In this document: positions 26,725-35,298 of the stretch, piece by piece
Position numbering within the stretch: the stretch's first letter is position 1
Layout: each line of letters begins with the position of its first letter
From: Nonomuraea muscovyensis
Lineage (GTDB): Bacteria > Actinomycetota > Actinomycetes > Streptosporangiales > Streptosporangiaceae
Direction: 5' to 3'
Assembly (NCBI RefSeq): GCF_014207745.1
Contig: NZ_JACHJB010000003.1
Location: forward strand, 1,054,001 to 1,118,000
Length of the DNA: 64,000 nt
Made by a program: the position numbers and the translations under genes
The notes under the pieces: generated by a model
Seen by the model: only the letters and a program-made list of their open reading frames with translations
What the model was told of the DNA's origin: nothing
Databases searched by the model: none

Positions 26725-26779
26725 AGGGCGAACGACGTAAGAACGGGCGGGTCTCCAGTCTCACGGAGTCCCGCCCGTT
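26724..26779 (+). repeat. Dispersed hairpin repeat, copy 1
   Basis: The stem AACGGGCGGG / CCCGCCCGTT (26742-26751, 26770-26779) encloses CCAGTCTCA with an inner CTCC/GGAG pairing. The same unit with matching upstream bases (CAGGG, GAACGAC) recurs at 45358-45413. It could act as a terminator; its repetition suggests a small dispersed element. GTGGGCCA units follow at 26811-26828, resembling arm-type integrase sites of another element. Confidence 0.65.
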
Positions 26780-26893
26780 CTCTTTGAAGCTCGCGGGTTG
26801 TGGGCCAAGTGTGGGCCAGGATAGAGCTTCTGACCAAGCCTCGAACGGCGAGGCGGCGCCATGCCACCTGTGCTTTCCCCGCATGCCGCACTA

Positions 26894-27153
26894 CCTCAAT
26901 GAAGAGCGACGTGGGAGAGGGCCGCGACTGGCGTACTGGTTCATGGTGACGGACCACTGCTCGATGCCGTCCTCGATGAAGGGCGACGCTGGAGAGCGAC
27001 GCGACTGGCCTTGCGTACCGACTCGCGGCTGATGCCGTACTCGCTTCGATGAAGGGCGGCGCTCAAGAGCGCCGCGACGACAGACGACATGCTCAACGGC
27101 ATTCGAGATGCGATCGAGCCTCGATGAAGGGCGGCGCCGACGGCGGCAGGTAT
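26894..27153 (+). CRISPR. Short decayed second CRISPR array
   Basis: Four related 35-bp units start at 26894, 26971, 27044 and 27119 (the last incomplete), separated by unique stretches of 42, 38 and 40 bases. The best copy (27044-27078) starts CTTCGATGAAGG, has a perfect nine-base stem GCGGCGCTC / GAGCGCCGC and ends CGCGAC. The repeat is unrelated to that of the first array and no cas genes are near. Sequence drift between units indicates decay. Bases 27154-27325 show no gene. Confidence 0.72.
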
Positions 27154-27325
27154 CGTTTGTGCTGCAACGCTTTCGACGGCAGGGTTTATGGCCGCAGATC
27201 TCAGCCACGCAATGAACGAGAGTAATGGTTACGGTGTGAACTTTAGGTGCATTGCATATAATTACAGGCCCAGCAATGTCTGCGACTTCTGGGCTGCGCA
27301 TCCAGACGCTTAATAGGTGTATCCA

Positions 27326-27532
27326 ATGAGCAGATTGCGGTTCGCGTTCTACGTTCTGTGGGGTCTTGGTGTACTTGTGGCGCTCGCTTCCTTCTACCTC
27401 ATAGAAAGCGATGATCCTGGCGCGGTTCAGATCGGCTACTATCTCGTGCCGCTAGCAGGAATGGTATGGGTGATAGGAGGGGTGTGCTGTTTAGTTGATG
27501 AGTGGCAGCGAAAGAATCAGGAGGGCCGATAA
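27326..27532 (+). CDS. Small two-helix membrane protein
   Basis: The 68-residue protein has two hydrophobic segments (AFYVLWGLGVLVALASFYLI and YYLVPLAGMVWVIGGVCCLV) with a charged DEWQRKNQ end. ATG at 27326 is used; a GTG nine bases earlier is possible. Its codons are less GC-biased than those of the AICE. No family recognised. Confidence 0.5.
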   Translation: MSRLRFAFYVLWGLGVLVALASFYLIESDDPGAVQIGYYLVPLAGMVWVIGGVCCLVDEWQRKNQEGR

Positions 27533-27639
27533 AGGGTCCGCTGTTACCGCCGACTGTGTGATTGACATCTCGTCTCCGGTGCCACACAGGTTGAATTCGT
27601 AGAGCCGGTCATGTTTTCAAGGGATGTTCGATCGTGAGG

Positions 27640-27966
27640 CCGGCCTGGGGCCAGGCAGCCGTCGATCAGGTGCGGCCGGTACTGGATCTTCTGAGCTTGC
27701 GCTTGATGATCCGGACGAGCCCTGGCAGGTTGGCGACGACGAAGTTGCCCATGGCCCGCTTGAGCAACGACCAGACGCCCTCGTCGGGGTTCAGTTCAGG
27801 GGCGTAGGCAGGCATCTGGTAGATGCGCAGCCAGTCGGCGTTGGCCTCGGCGAACGTGGTCAGCTAGGCGATCAGATGCACGTTGAGGTTGTCCCAGCAC
27901 CAGAGCAGGGGCGTGCCCAGCGTGTGGTGGGTGGCCACGATCAGGTCGCGGTAGTCGGGGCGTTCC
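27640..27966 (-). pseudogene. IS630-type transposase, C-terminal fragment
   Basis: The minus strand encodes the catalytic end of an IS630 transposase: DYRDLIVATHHTLG, WCWDNLNVH (second Asp), and YAPELNPDEGVWSLLKRAM (Glu). There is an in-frame TAG after LNVHLIA, where Gln is usual, and a one-base loss near the end (the family ending IQYRPHLIDGCLA is in another frame). The N-terminal half is missing, cut off at the left end of the following IS3 element. Confidence 0.85.
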
Positions 27967-28017
27967 CCCTTGAACGTGGACGCCTTGGAGACCGGATCTT
28001 GAGGTCCAGGGGAAGAG

Positions 28018-28365
28018 ATGTCCCTGATGGTGATGAAGAACTACCCGCCCGAGTTCAAGGCCGACGCGGTGGCGTTGGTGCTGTCGAGGCCGGACCGGAC
28101 GATCACGTCGATCGCGCGGGATCTGGGAGTCAGCCGCGAGACGCTACGGGTGTGGGTGCGGACCGCGCGGGCTCGGAGTGAGGGCAGGCAAGGTGCGGCC
28201 GGCGGTGCCGCTGCCGGTCAGGGCGCGTCGGTCGGGCACGTACCTTCGGGTGACGTGCTGGAAGAGGAGAACAAGCAGCTCAAGGCGCGGATCCGGGAGC
28301 TGGAGCAAGAGCGGGACATCCTGCGTAAGGCGGCCAAACTTTTCGCGGGCGAGACGAACTGGTGA
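28018..28365 (+). CDS. IS3-family transposase OrfA
   Basis: The 115-residue product has the helix-turn-helix YPPEFKADAVALVLS with TSIARDLGVSRETLRVWV, followed by a leucine-zipper-like helix (EEENKQLKARIRELEQERD) that pairs with OrfB. The orfB frame begins at 28362, overlapping by four bases, where programmed frameshifting would normally give OrfAB. Confidence 0.9.
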   Translation: MSLMVMKNYPPEFKADAVALVLSRPDRTITSIARDLGVSRETLRVWVRTARARSEGRQGAAGGAAAGQGASVGHVPSGDVLEEENKQLKARIRELEQERDILRKAAKLFAGETNW

Positions 28366-29256
28366 ACCGCTTCCAGTCCGTTGAGGATCACAAGGCGCTC
28401 TACGGGGTGAAGCGGTTGTGCCGGGTGCTGCAGGTGTCACGCTCGGGCTTCTACCGATGGCTGAAGGGCGCCGCGGCGCGGCTGGCCCGCCACCAGGCCG
28501 ATGAGCAGTCGGCCGAGCAGGTACGGCGGATCCATGCCGAGCATGACGGCACCTACGGCTCGCCCCGGATGACGGCGAGCTGCGCGCGGCCGGAATCGTG
28601 GTCAACCACAAGCGGGTGGAGCGAGTGATGCGCGAGCACGGCATCGCCGGGCTGCGGCTGCGGCTGCGTAAGAAGGTCCGCACCACGATTCCGGAGCCGG
28701 ACGCGGCGCCGGTGCCGGACCTGATCCAGCGCGACTTCACCGCCGAACTCCCGAACACCCGCTATGCCGGCGACATCACTACCTGCCCGTGGGTGACGGT
28801 TGGTTCCTCTACCTGGCCATGGTCGTGGATTTGTGCTCGCGCCGACTGGCGGGCTGGTCGATCGCCGATCACATGCGCACCGAGCTCGTCGTCGACGCGC
28901 TGCAGGCCGCGGCGCATACCCAGGGCGGCCGCCTGAACGGCGCGGTGTTTCACAGTGACAACGGGGCGCAATACTGCTCGCGGGAGTTCGCGCGGGCCTG
29001 TCGCCGGCTCGGCGTCACCCGCTCGCGCGGCGCGGTCGGCACCAGCGCCGACAACGCGCTGGCGGAGTCGTTCAACGCGACCCTCAAGCGGGAGACGCTG
29101 CAGGGCGCGCCCCGCTGGCCCGACGCCCGCACCGCCCGCCTGGCCGTGTCCCGCTGGATCACCCGCTACAACACGGTCCGGCGGCATTCCCGACTCGGCC
29201 ATCTCAGCCCGATCGCCTACGAGAAAACGGCAGATAACCTGAGATCTGCCGCCTGA
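28362..29256 (+). pseudogene. IS3-family transposase OrfB, two frameshifts
   Basis: The integrase core is present but in three frames. The N-terminal part (LYGVKRLCRVLQVSRSGFYR) is in the first, RVMREHGIAGLRLRLRKKV in the second, and LYLAMVVDLCSRRLAGWS, FHSDNGAQYCSREF and ADNALAESFNATLK (Asp, Asp and Glu) in the third. One base each appears to be missing near 28575 and near 28783. The catalytic residues are otherwise intact, so sequencing error is an alternative to real decay. Confidence 0.9.
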
Positions 29257-29414
29257 AATCGGTGTCCGCATTCAAAGGGGAAGCCCCGTTGACAGTCCCG
29301 TCACAGTTCGCCTTGTCGAGCGCAATCCAACCTTGCGACTAGGCGTGCCTGTGTGATGATGCGGATACCAGCTCAGTGCAAGGCCGCCGATTTGGTGGCT
29401 GGAGGAGGTGGACC

Positions 29415-29777
29415 GTGGAAGTTCTAGCGGTACTGGTGTTGATCGGTTTGGTCATCTGGGCGTTGGACGGCTCCGGCGGCAGTTCCAGCAACAGCAACAG
29501 CAACGTGTACAACACCAGGAGCTTGAGGCGGTATCAGCGGAAGCGCGCGCGGGAAATTGACAACCTTGTGAGGAAGTACCGCCAGTCCGAGGGTGGCGCC
29601 GGCTACGGCGGGGCCGGGGCGATGGAGGCTTCGGTGGAGATGGTGGCGACGGCGGCGACTAACCACCCTTCAGCAGCCCGACTGTCAACGGTCATCGAGA
29701 TGCCCAGGCGGGCGGTCGTTGGTTGTCCATGCTGGTGGCCATCAGAAATCCATGCCTGCGGCCAGTGGTGTTCCTGA
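29415..29777 (+). CDS. Hypothetical membrane-anchored protein
   Basis: GTG at 29415 follows GGAGGAGG. The product (120 residues) has one N-terminal membrane helix (VLAVLVLIGLVIWALD), a Ser/Asn linker, and a basic helix (RRYQRKRAREIDNLVRKYRQ). The end is odd: in another frame the DNA from about 29620 would give a Gly-Asp-rich tail (GGFGGDGGDGGD) with a stop at 29660, so the last part of this frame may follow a frameshift. Confidence 0.5.
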   Translation: MEVLAVLVLIGLVIWALDGSGGSSSNSNSNVYNTRSLRRYQRKRAREIDNLVRKYRQSEGGAGYGGAGAMEASVEMVATAATNHPSAARLSTVIEMPRRAVVGCPCWWPSEIHACGQWCS

Positions 29778-29786
29778 GGGGTTGGG

Positions 29787-30055
29787 GCTGTCAGTGCAAG
29801 GGAACCACGCCTTTGCCGGCGAGGCGGTGGGAGTCGCCAGTGGTGGTCACGAGGCGAGCGTGGTGCATGAGGCGATCAGTCCTGGCTCCGGTGAGGGTCT
29901 TGGGCGTGATCGTGTCGAAGCCTGAGGGGTGGATGTTGCTGGTCACCGCGATGGAGCATCGTTCGTAGGCGGCGTCGATGATGCGGTACAACGCCTCGGC
30001 GGCGTCCTCGCCGACAGGCAGCAGGCCGATGTCGTCGATGACGATGAGGTCCGGT
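29787..30055 (-). pseudogene. IS21 helper ATPase IstB, C-terminal fragment
   Basis: The minus strand gives DLIVIDDIGLLPVGEDAAEA (Walker B and following), YERCSIAVTSNIHPSGFD and TDRLMHHARLVTTTGDSHRL, the IstB C-terminal pattern. The Walker A half is missing and replaced by foreign sequence at the 30056 junction. Confidence 0.88.
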
Positions 30056-30059
30056 GTTC

Positions 30060-30245
30060 CCGATGCTCTGGGCTCTGACTCCTTATGGGGACACGGTCTT
30101 CAACCAGCGGCAGGTGCCGCTGTTGCTGGCGGAACTCGACCGGCTTCCCGCGCCTGTGGTGGTGATTGGGTCGGGCAGACCCGCGAGTTGTGCCGGGTCG
30201 TCGAGCGGGGAAACGCACCTGTATCTGTGGTTCGTCAGCGACTGA
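30060..30245 (+). pseudogene. Fragment of a small hypothetical protein gene
   Basis: WALTPYGDTVFNQRQVPLLL and, after a frame change, HLYLWFVSD resemble the two ends of a widespread actinomycete hypothetical protein (about 80-100 residues). The middle is out of frame. The piece lies between the two IS21 fragments, in opposite orientation. Confidence 0.55.
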
Positions 30246-30279
30246 CCGCGCCCGGTCTCTGTCGCCTTGTGGGGACTCG

Positions 30280-30560
30280 TTACTGGCCCAGGGCCTGCCA
30301 GCCGATGGTGCCGCTCTGGACGGAGTGGGTCTCATCCGCACGGACGACCTCGCCTGCGGGCTGGCTCGCCGCGATGTGTTCCAGGATCGAGAGCAGGTCG
30401 TCGTCGGCGAAGCGTCCGGCCGCGGCCGCCAGGCCCCAGAGCCTGGTCGACCTTGTCGCTGCCCAGGACGGTGGCCAACTCGACCGCGCGTGCCGGGTCG
30501 AGTCGCGGTGCACGATGTTGCGACCCCTCGTAGGGGCGATGAGGACACGTGCTGCTCACC
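30280..30560 (-). pseudogene. IS21 transposase IstA, C-terminal fragment
   Basis: In the minus strand, PRLDPARAVELATVLGSDKV and, after a shift, AAAAGRFADDDLLSILEHIA resemble the C-terminal region of IstA. Order and strand relative to the IstB fragment match an IS21 element (istA before istB). Confidence 0.7.
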
Positions 30561-30680
30561 ACGCCCCACGCCTACCAGGAGTTGCGTGTATTGACCACGA
30601 GCGTTGTCAACGGAAAGGCTTGATCAAGAGAGAAGCCTCCGATGTGGTGAAGGTGTCGAATCTGCACCGCACGGAGGCTT

Positions 30681-30800
30681 CATGTCCCACCATGACGCCC
30701 GGCTGACCTTCCAGGGCCGGCGATTGCTGGTTGATCGCGTGCCGGCCGGTCGCGCACATGGCCGCCGAGAGGGGCATCTCCCAGCTGTGACGTGCCACGG
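30681..30800 (+). pseudogene. IS481-type transposase, N-terminal fragment
   Basis: MSHHDARLTFQGRRLLVDRV is the start of an IS481-type transposase; the next part (VAHMAAERGIS in another frame) is shifted and then stops. The preceding 60 bases probably are its left end. The rest of the element is gone. It differs from the intact IS481 element at 25348. Confidence 0.7.
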
Positions 30801-30859
30801 TTGATGTCGCTGTTTCTGCCGTGCTCTTGTCGTGCTGGTTCGGTGGGTGGTTGATGGAC

Positions 30860-31150
30860 TTCCGACGATCACGTTGATGGTGCGCAACTCAGTGCCGCGG
30901 GACTGGTCGAGTGCCACGTGTCGCCCACCGGCGCCCGCGCGATGGTTGTGGGCCTCGCCGAGAAGGGGCGCGCGACGATCTCCAGGCTCCGTGAGCTCGG
31001 CACCTCGCTCGCCGGCGTATCGCCGTGGGCCTGTCGGCGATGTCACCGCAGGCCTGATCGACCTGCTTGGCGGCCTGGAGCAGGCATCGCGCCACTCGCC
31101 GTCGAGCGCCCGTTGGAGGTCCCTCAGCCGGACACCCGGACGTGCGGCCA
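30860..31150 (+). pseudogene. MarR-type regulator remnant
   Basis: GLVECHVSPTGARAMVVGLA and EKGRATISRLRELGTSLA match the wing and following helix of MarR regulators; IDLLGGLEQASR in another frame fits the last helix. The N-terminal half is missing and frames change at least once. No ribosome-binding site is seen. Confidence 0.55.
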
Positions 31151-31251
31151 CGGACATCACGGGAATACAGCTCGACAAGCCGTCCCCGCGTCTCAGATAG
31201 ACAGTCCGCGAAACTGTCCGGTGATGGGGGGCTGAGCGATAAGATCCCCCA

Positions 31252-31846
31252 GTGGGAGGGGTCATCGGCTACGCCAGATGCTCAACCATCCTGCAAGATC
31301 TCACCGCCCAACGCGAGATCCTTCGTACTCCCGGCGTCCCCGCCGACCGGATCTATCTCGACAAGGGCCTGACCGGAACCAACCGCACCCGCCCCGGCCT
31401 TGACCAGGCTCTGGCTGCCGTACGGCGACACTTTGGTCGTCCCCAAGCTCGACCACCTCGCTCGCGCGGTCCCCGATGCCCGCGACATCGGCGACACCCT
31501 GGTTGCCCGGGGCATCCGCCGGTCGCTTGGCGGCAGCATCTACGACCCGCCGACCCGATGTCGAAGATGTTCTTCAACATGCTCACCGTGTTCGAAGCCG
31601 ACATGCTGAAGATGCGCACCCGGGAGGGCATGGCGATCGCCCGCTCCCGGGGCATGCTCATGGGGCGCCAGCCCAAGCTTCACCGGCCGCCGGCAAGCCG
31701 AACTGGTGCGGATGCACCCCACCGGCGAGTACACCATCGCTGACCTGATGGAAGTGATCTCCATCGGCCGCGCCACCGTCTACCGCGTTCTGGACCGCGC
31801 CCCGGTCGGCTCGACAAAAGCTCGAAGATTCGAAACCGAGGGAGGC
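31252..31846 (+). pseudogene. Serine recombinase (resolvase type), frameshifted
   Basis: IGYARCSTILQDLTAQREIL contains the catalytic Ser context; LVVPKLDHLARAVPDARDIG is in a second frame and FFNMLTVFEADMLKMRTREG with the HTH IADLMEVISIGRATVYRVL in others. All parts of a small resolvase are present but at least three frame changes break it. The last frame runs into the kinase gene without a stop. Confidence 0.88.
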
Positions 31847-31852
31847 GTGACA

Positions 31853-33571
31853 GTGCGAGACCAGCTCCTTGGGGGCCGTTACCGGTTGGTGCGGCAGCTC
31901 GGCGAGGGTGGAATGGGGCACGTGTGGGAGGCACAGGACGAGACACTGGGCCGGCCCGTCGCAGTCAAGGTGATCTCCCTGCTCGCCGGCGGCGGAAGCC
32001 GCGGCGACGATGCACGCGCCAGGTTCCTGCGTGAGGCACGGATCACCGCCCGGCTGCAGCACCCCAACATCGTGACCATCCACGACCTCGGGGAGACCGG
32101 CGCAGGGGACAACAGGGTCCCGTTCCTGGTGATGGAGCTGGTCCGAGGCGAGGGCCTGGACGCGATGCTGCGCGGAGGGGCCATCACCTTGCCGGACGTG
32201 GCCCGATGGGGGGCGCAGATATGTGACGTACTTGCCGACGCGCACGACGCGGGCATCATGCACCGGGACATCAAGCCCTCTAACGTCCTCATCACGCCTT
32301 CCGGCATGGTGAAGGTTCTCGATTTCGGCGTCGCGCGGGCGGCCGACCCCTACGCGACTGCGGACCGGCTCACCCGGACCGGCTTCATCGTGGGCACGCC
32401 CCCCTACATGGCCCCTGAACAGGCACGCGGATTCCCGGAACCACGCAGCGACCTGTACGCGCTCGGCTGCCTGCTCTTCGAGCTGATCACAGGCCGGTTG
32501 CCCTTCCACGCCCTCGACACCGTGGGCTACCTGTCGGCGCACCTCACCCAGGAGCCCCCCACGCCCAGCTCGGTGGCCCAGGGCATCCCACCCGCCTGGG
32601 ACGACCTCGTGCTGACCCTGCTCCGCAAGGACCCCAGCCAGCGGTACCCGAACGCTGCCGGCCTCGCCAAGGTATTACGACAACTCGACCACGGACCCGC
32701 GTCGGCAGTGAACGCGTCCACCTTGCTTTACACCGAGCCCGACATCCCTGTAGCGCTCGAGCCAGGGAAGTACGTCGTCGTCACCAGCGTCAACGGGGAC
32801 GGAACTCTGCGGTTGTGGGACCCGGCCACCGGCCGCCCTGTCTGTCAGCCTCTGACCGGCCACACCGGCACCGTGTTCCGTATGGCGTTCTCTCCCGACG
32901 GCCGGCTTCTCGCCACCGGCAGCACGGACACAACGGCGCGGTTGTGGGACACCGCCACCGGCCAGCCCGTCGGCGAACCTCTGACCGGCCACACCGAGTG
33001 CGTGGCGGGAGTGGCGTTCTCTCCCGACGGTCGCCTTCTCGCCACCGGCAGCTTGGACAGGACGGTGCGGTTGTGGGACACCGCCACCGGCCAGCTCGTC
33101 GGTGAACCCCTGACCGGCCACACCGGCCACGTGCTGAGGATTGCGTTCTCTTTCGACGGTCGCATCCTCGCCACCGGCAGTAGGGACTGGACGGCGCGGC
33201 TGTGGGACGCCGCCACCGGCCAGCCCATCGGCCAGCCCTTGTCCGGCCACACGAACACCGTCTGGGACGTGGGCTTCTCCCTCGACGGCTCCTTGCTGGC
33301 CACCAATAGCGAGGACAACACGGTATTGCTGTGGGACATCGCCACCGGTCGGCTCGTCGGTCAGCCCCTGACCGCCCCCACCAACGGTCACGTCGGCGCG
33401 GTGTGCTCCCCCGACGGACTCCTGGTGGCCGCCAGCATCGAGGAGGACGGAACAGTGCAGTTGTGGGACCTCGCCACCAGGCAGCCTTTCGGTCAGCCGC
33501 TGACTACCCGCGCTGCTCTGCAGGTGTACATGGCGCTCTCCCCGCGCATCAGACACCGTACGTGGTCTTAG
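31853..33571 (+). CDS. Ser/Thr protein kinase with WD40 repeats
   Basis: The product (about 572 residues) has a bacterial Hanks-type kinase domain at about 5-270: GEGGMGHVWEA (P-loop), VAVKVI (Lys), IMHRDIKPSNVLI (catalytic loop), VLDFGVARA (DFG) and PPYMAPEQARG. The C-terminal part (about 300-560) has six WD40-like blades, each with a GH...F(S)PDG...LATGS...RLWD pattern. No transmembrane segment separates them, unlike the PknB type. GTG at 31853 is seven bases after GGAGG; the longer in-frame region belongs to the broken resolvase. The last blade ends in unrelated residues (PRIRHRTWS), suggesting a late frameshift or truncation. Confidence 0.9.
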   Translation: MRDQLLGGRYRLVRQLGEGGMGHVWEAQDETLGRPVAVKVISLLAGGGSRGDDARARFLREARITARLQHPNIVTIHDLGETGAGDNRVPFLVMELVRGEGLDAMLRGGAITLPDVARWGAQICDVLADAHDAGIMHRDIKPSNVLITPSGMVKVLDFGVARAADPYATADRLTRTGFIVGTPPYMAPEQARGFPEPRSDLYALGCLLFELITGRLPFHALDTVGYLSAHLTQEPPTPSSVAQGIPPAWDDLVLTLLRKDPSQRYPNAAGLAKVLRQLDHGPASAVNASTLLYTEPDIPVALEPGKYVVVTSVNGDGTLRLWDPATGRPVCQPLTGHTGTVFRMAFSPDGRLLATGSTDTTARLWDTATGQPVGEPLTGHTECVAGVAFSPDGRLLATGSLDRTVRLWDTATGQLVGEPLTGHTGHVLRIAFSFDGRILATGSRDWTARLWDAATGQPIGQPLSGHTNTVWDVGFSLDGSLLATNSEDNTVLLWDIATGRLVGQPLTAPTNGHVGAVCSPDGLLVAASIEEDGTVQLWDLATRQPFGQPLTTRAALQVYMALSPRIRHRTWS

Positions 33572-33719
33572 CGGGGTGCAACTGAACCGTTCCGATGCGG
33601 GGGTATCACCCTAGGGTTACAAGCTCTCCGTTGCCGATCGCGGTCAAAATCCGCAGGTCCCGCTGTTTGGAGGTTGTCGTAAACCGTCACCTTCACGGGT
33701 GCGGTGGGCATCGGTTACG

Positions 33720-34365
33720 GAGACGGACGATGGCAGGGTGAGTACTGTCGGCGCGGCCACCCAAGGGCTTCTTTGCTATTCAAAGTATATAAGGGAGGCG
33801 AGTCGTAAATGCGGAATCGATGAGAAAGTCCTGACGGCCGTTCTGGTATATGAAAGGGTCGCAGGGAATAGGCGGCGCAGGCTGCTGGGTGATTTGGTAT
33901 CGTTCGTCGTGAATAAATTCACGGAGGAACATGGGGTGCTTCGATCGGAATCGCCTAGCTGGAGGCTTATAAAGCGAGAGTGATGCTAATCAAGGAATAT
34001 GGCGACAAGTATGCCGATAAGAAGAAATGTAGTGCTTCGGCCATGGCCAATATGCTGATTAATCCTCGTTTTGCTATCGATGTGGTTCGGCAAAGAAGAG
34101 GAAGAAGCATTACCCGGACGATCGCGAAGCCGCTGTTACCTATTGTGACTGCTCGGGGGTTACGGTAGGCCTCAAAGAGTATCTAAGGGATCCAGATGCA
34201 TTGGTGTTCAGAAAATATCGCACCTGGATGGCAGGCGGTCCGCTGATTACGACGAATTCGATGGTTGCCGTAGGGCGAGCTGCGTATCTGGCGGCGGCCT
34301 GGGAGCCCGGAGGCGTGGCTGACGAGTACCGGGCATGCGTGAGAGCGGGACGGGCCTTTAGTTGA
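33720..34365 (+). pseudogene. Broken gene of unknown family
   Basis: Three consecutive pieces in different frames form one coherent protein: YSKYIREASRKCGIDEKVLT with AVLVYERVAGNRR, then KEYGDKYADKKKCSASAMAN with MLINPRFAIDVV, then KKHYPDDREAAVTYCDCSG to YRACVRAGRAFS. The opening suggests a lysozyme/transglycosylase-like fold, but this is weak. GC is clearly lower than in flanking genes, which suggests recent transfer. Confidence 0.5.
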
Positions 34366-34382
34366 GCGGTGCTTGGAGAATG

Positions 34383-34859
34383 ATGCGTACCAAAGAAAAG
34401 GGCGTTGGCCGTACGGGGTGCAGGGGGCTGGCGGTCGTCCTCCTTGGTGCTAGCCTAATCCTCTCAGGGTGCGTCTCCAATAGGCACCAGGTTGATCCGG
34501 CCGTCCTCAAGGACGTGCGTAGCATCGGCAAGGTCATTGCAGAGGCCACAAGTGAGGGCGTTGTGGACCGAGGAGTCGATGTTGTGAACACGGTGGTAGT
34601 CGATATCGGAGCCAAGAAGGAAGGTGATGCGCTTAATGAAGCCGTGAGGATTCTAGAGCGCCATGGGTGGAGGATCTCTGCGGACAACCGGCCGACCCTC
34701 GTGTCGATGGACTCATCGAAATGGGTGAATGCCTATTTGGCTGTTCGTCCGTACAATCCTGCTTACTTCGAGTATGTCCCCAAAGCCTTGGAGCGGATAA
34801 AACAGTCGTCTACCAAAGAGGAGTCAGTGGTCAGTGTAGAGGCTGCCGCGAGCAATTGA
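34383..34859 (+). CDS. Putative lipoprotein
   Basis: The 158-residue product has an N-terminal signal with lipobox LILSGC (Cys near residue 27), then a soluble domain (VLKDVRSIGKVIAEATSEGV, ALNEAVRILERHGWRISADN, YLAVRPYNPAYFEYV). ATG at 34383 follows GGAG. No family recognised. It directly follows the broken gene, shares its lower GC and probably came with it. Confidence 0.72.
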   Translation: MRTKEKGVGRTGCRGLAVVLLGASLILSGCVSNRHQVDPAVLKDVRSIGKVIAEATSEGVVDRGVDVVNTVVVDIGAKKEGDALNEAVRILERHGWRISADNRPTLVSMDSSKWVNAYLAVRPYNPAYFEYVPKALERIKQSSTKEESVVSVEAAASN

Positions 34860-34958
34860 GGTTGAAAGGTAGGAGTGACAGTCGTTCGGGGGTAGTTACG
34901 GTGGCGGCTGGCTGGGTTATGTCGCTCAGGGAGCGTCGCCGGCGGAGGCGGCCCGGCG

Positions 34959-35130
34959 GCACACGGCTGGGACAACGAGGATCAGCGCTGGACGTTGGCG
35001 CGGGTGGCCGATCTGATCGCCACCTTGTTCCACATCCGCTACACCTCGCGCGGGGTGTCGTATCTGCTGCATCGCATCGGGTGGAGTCCCCAGGTGCCGG
35101 CGCATCGGGCTGTCGAGCGCGATCTCCCCG
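34959..35130 (+). pseudogene. IS630-type transposase, internal fragment
   Basis: AHGWDNEDQRWTLARVADLI and FHIRYTSRGVSYLLHRIGWS match the winged-helix region of IS630 transposases. Both ends are cut. It could come from the same IS630 type as 27640-27966, with which it does not overlap in the protein. Confidence 0.75.
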
Positions 35131-35298
35131 CAACCGATGCCCATCAGACCCGTGAAGGCCACGGTTTACGACTACCTCGCCACGCCGGGGAACTGCGGAT
35201 GTTGACCGCGGACGCACCGACGAACGATCTCACCAGCAGGCTCAGACCTGACCCAACGAGCGGTCACCCGTGGGCCGGGTCGGGAGAGACGGGGCCTG

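Larger units (their letters stand above)
27966..29281 (+). mobile_element. IS3-family insertion sequence (defective)
   Basis: The unit contains orfA and a broken orfB. Its ends look like imperfect inverted repeats: CCCCTTGAACGTGGAC on the left and, in reverse complement, CCCCTTTGAATGCGGAC on the right. The left end lies within IS630 sequence. No clear target duplication was found, so the boundaries are approximate. Confidence 0.75.

Noticed and set aside
29376-29777. A selfish or phage-like coat function for the Gly-rich small membrane protein.
   Set aside because: Only one helix and low-complexity residues are visible; no family evidence.
31706-31852. An upstream start that would make the kinase an HTH-kinase fusion.
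   Set aside because: The extra part is the helix-turn-helix of the broken serine recombinase; GTG at 31853 has a proper GGAGG at seven bases.
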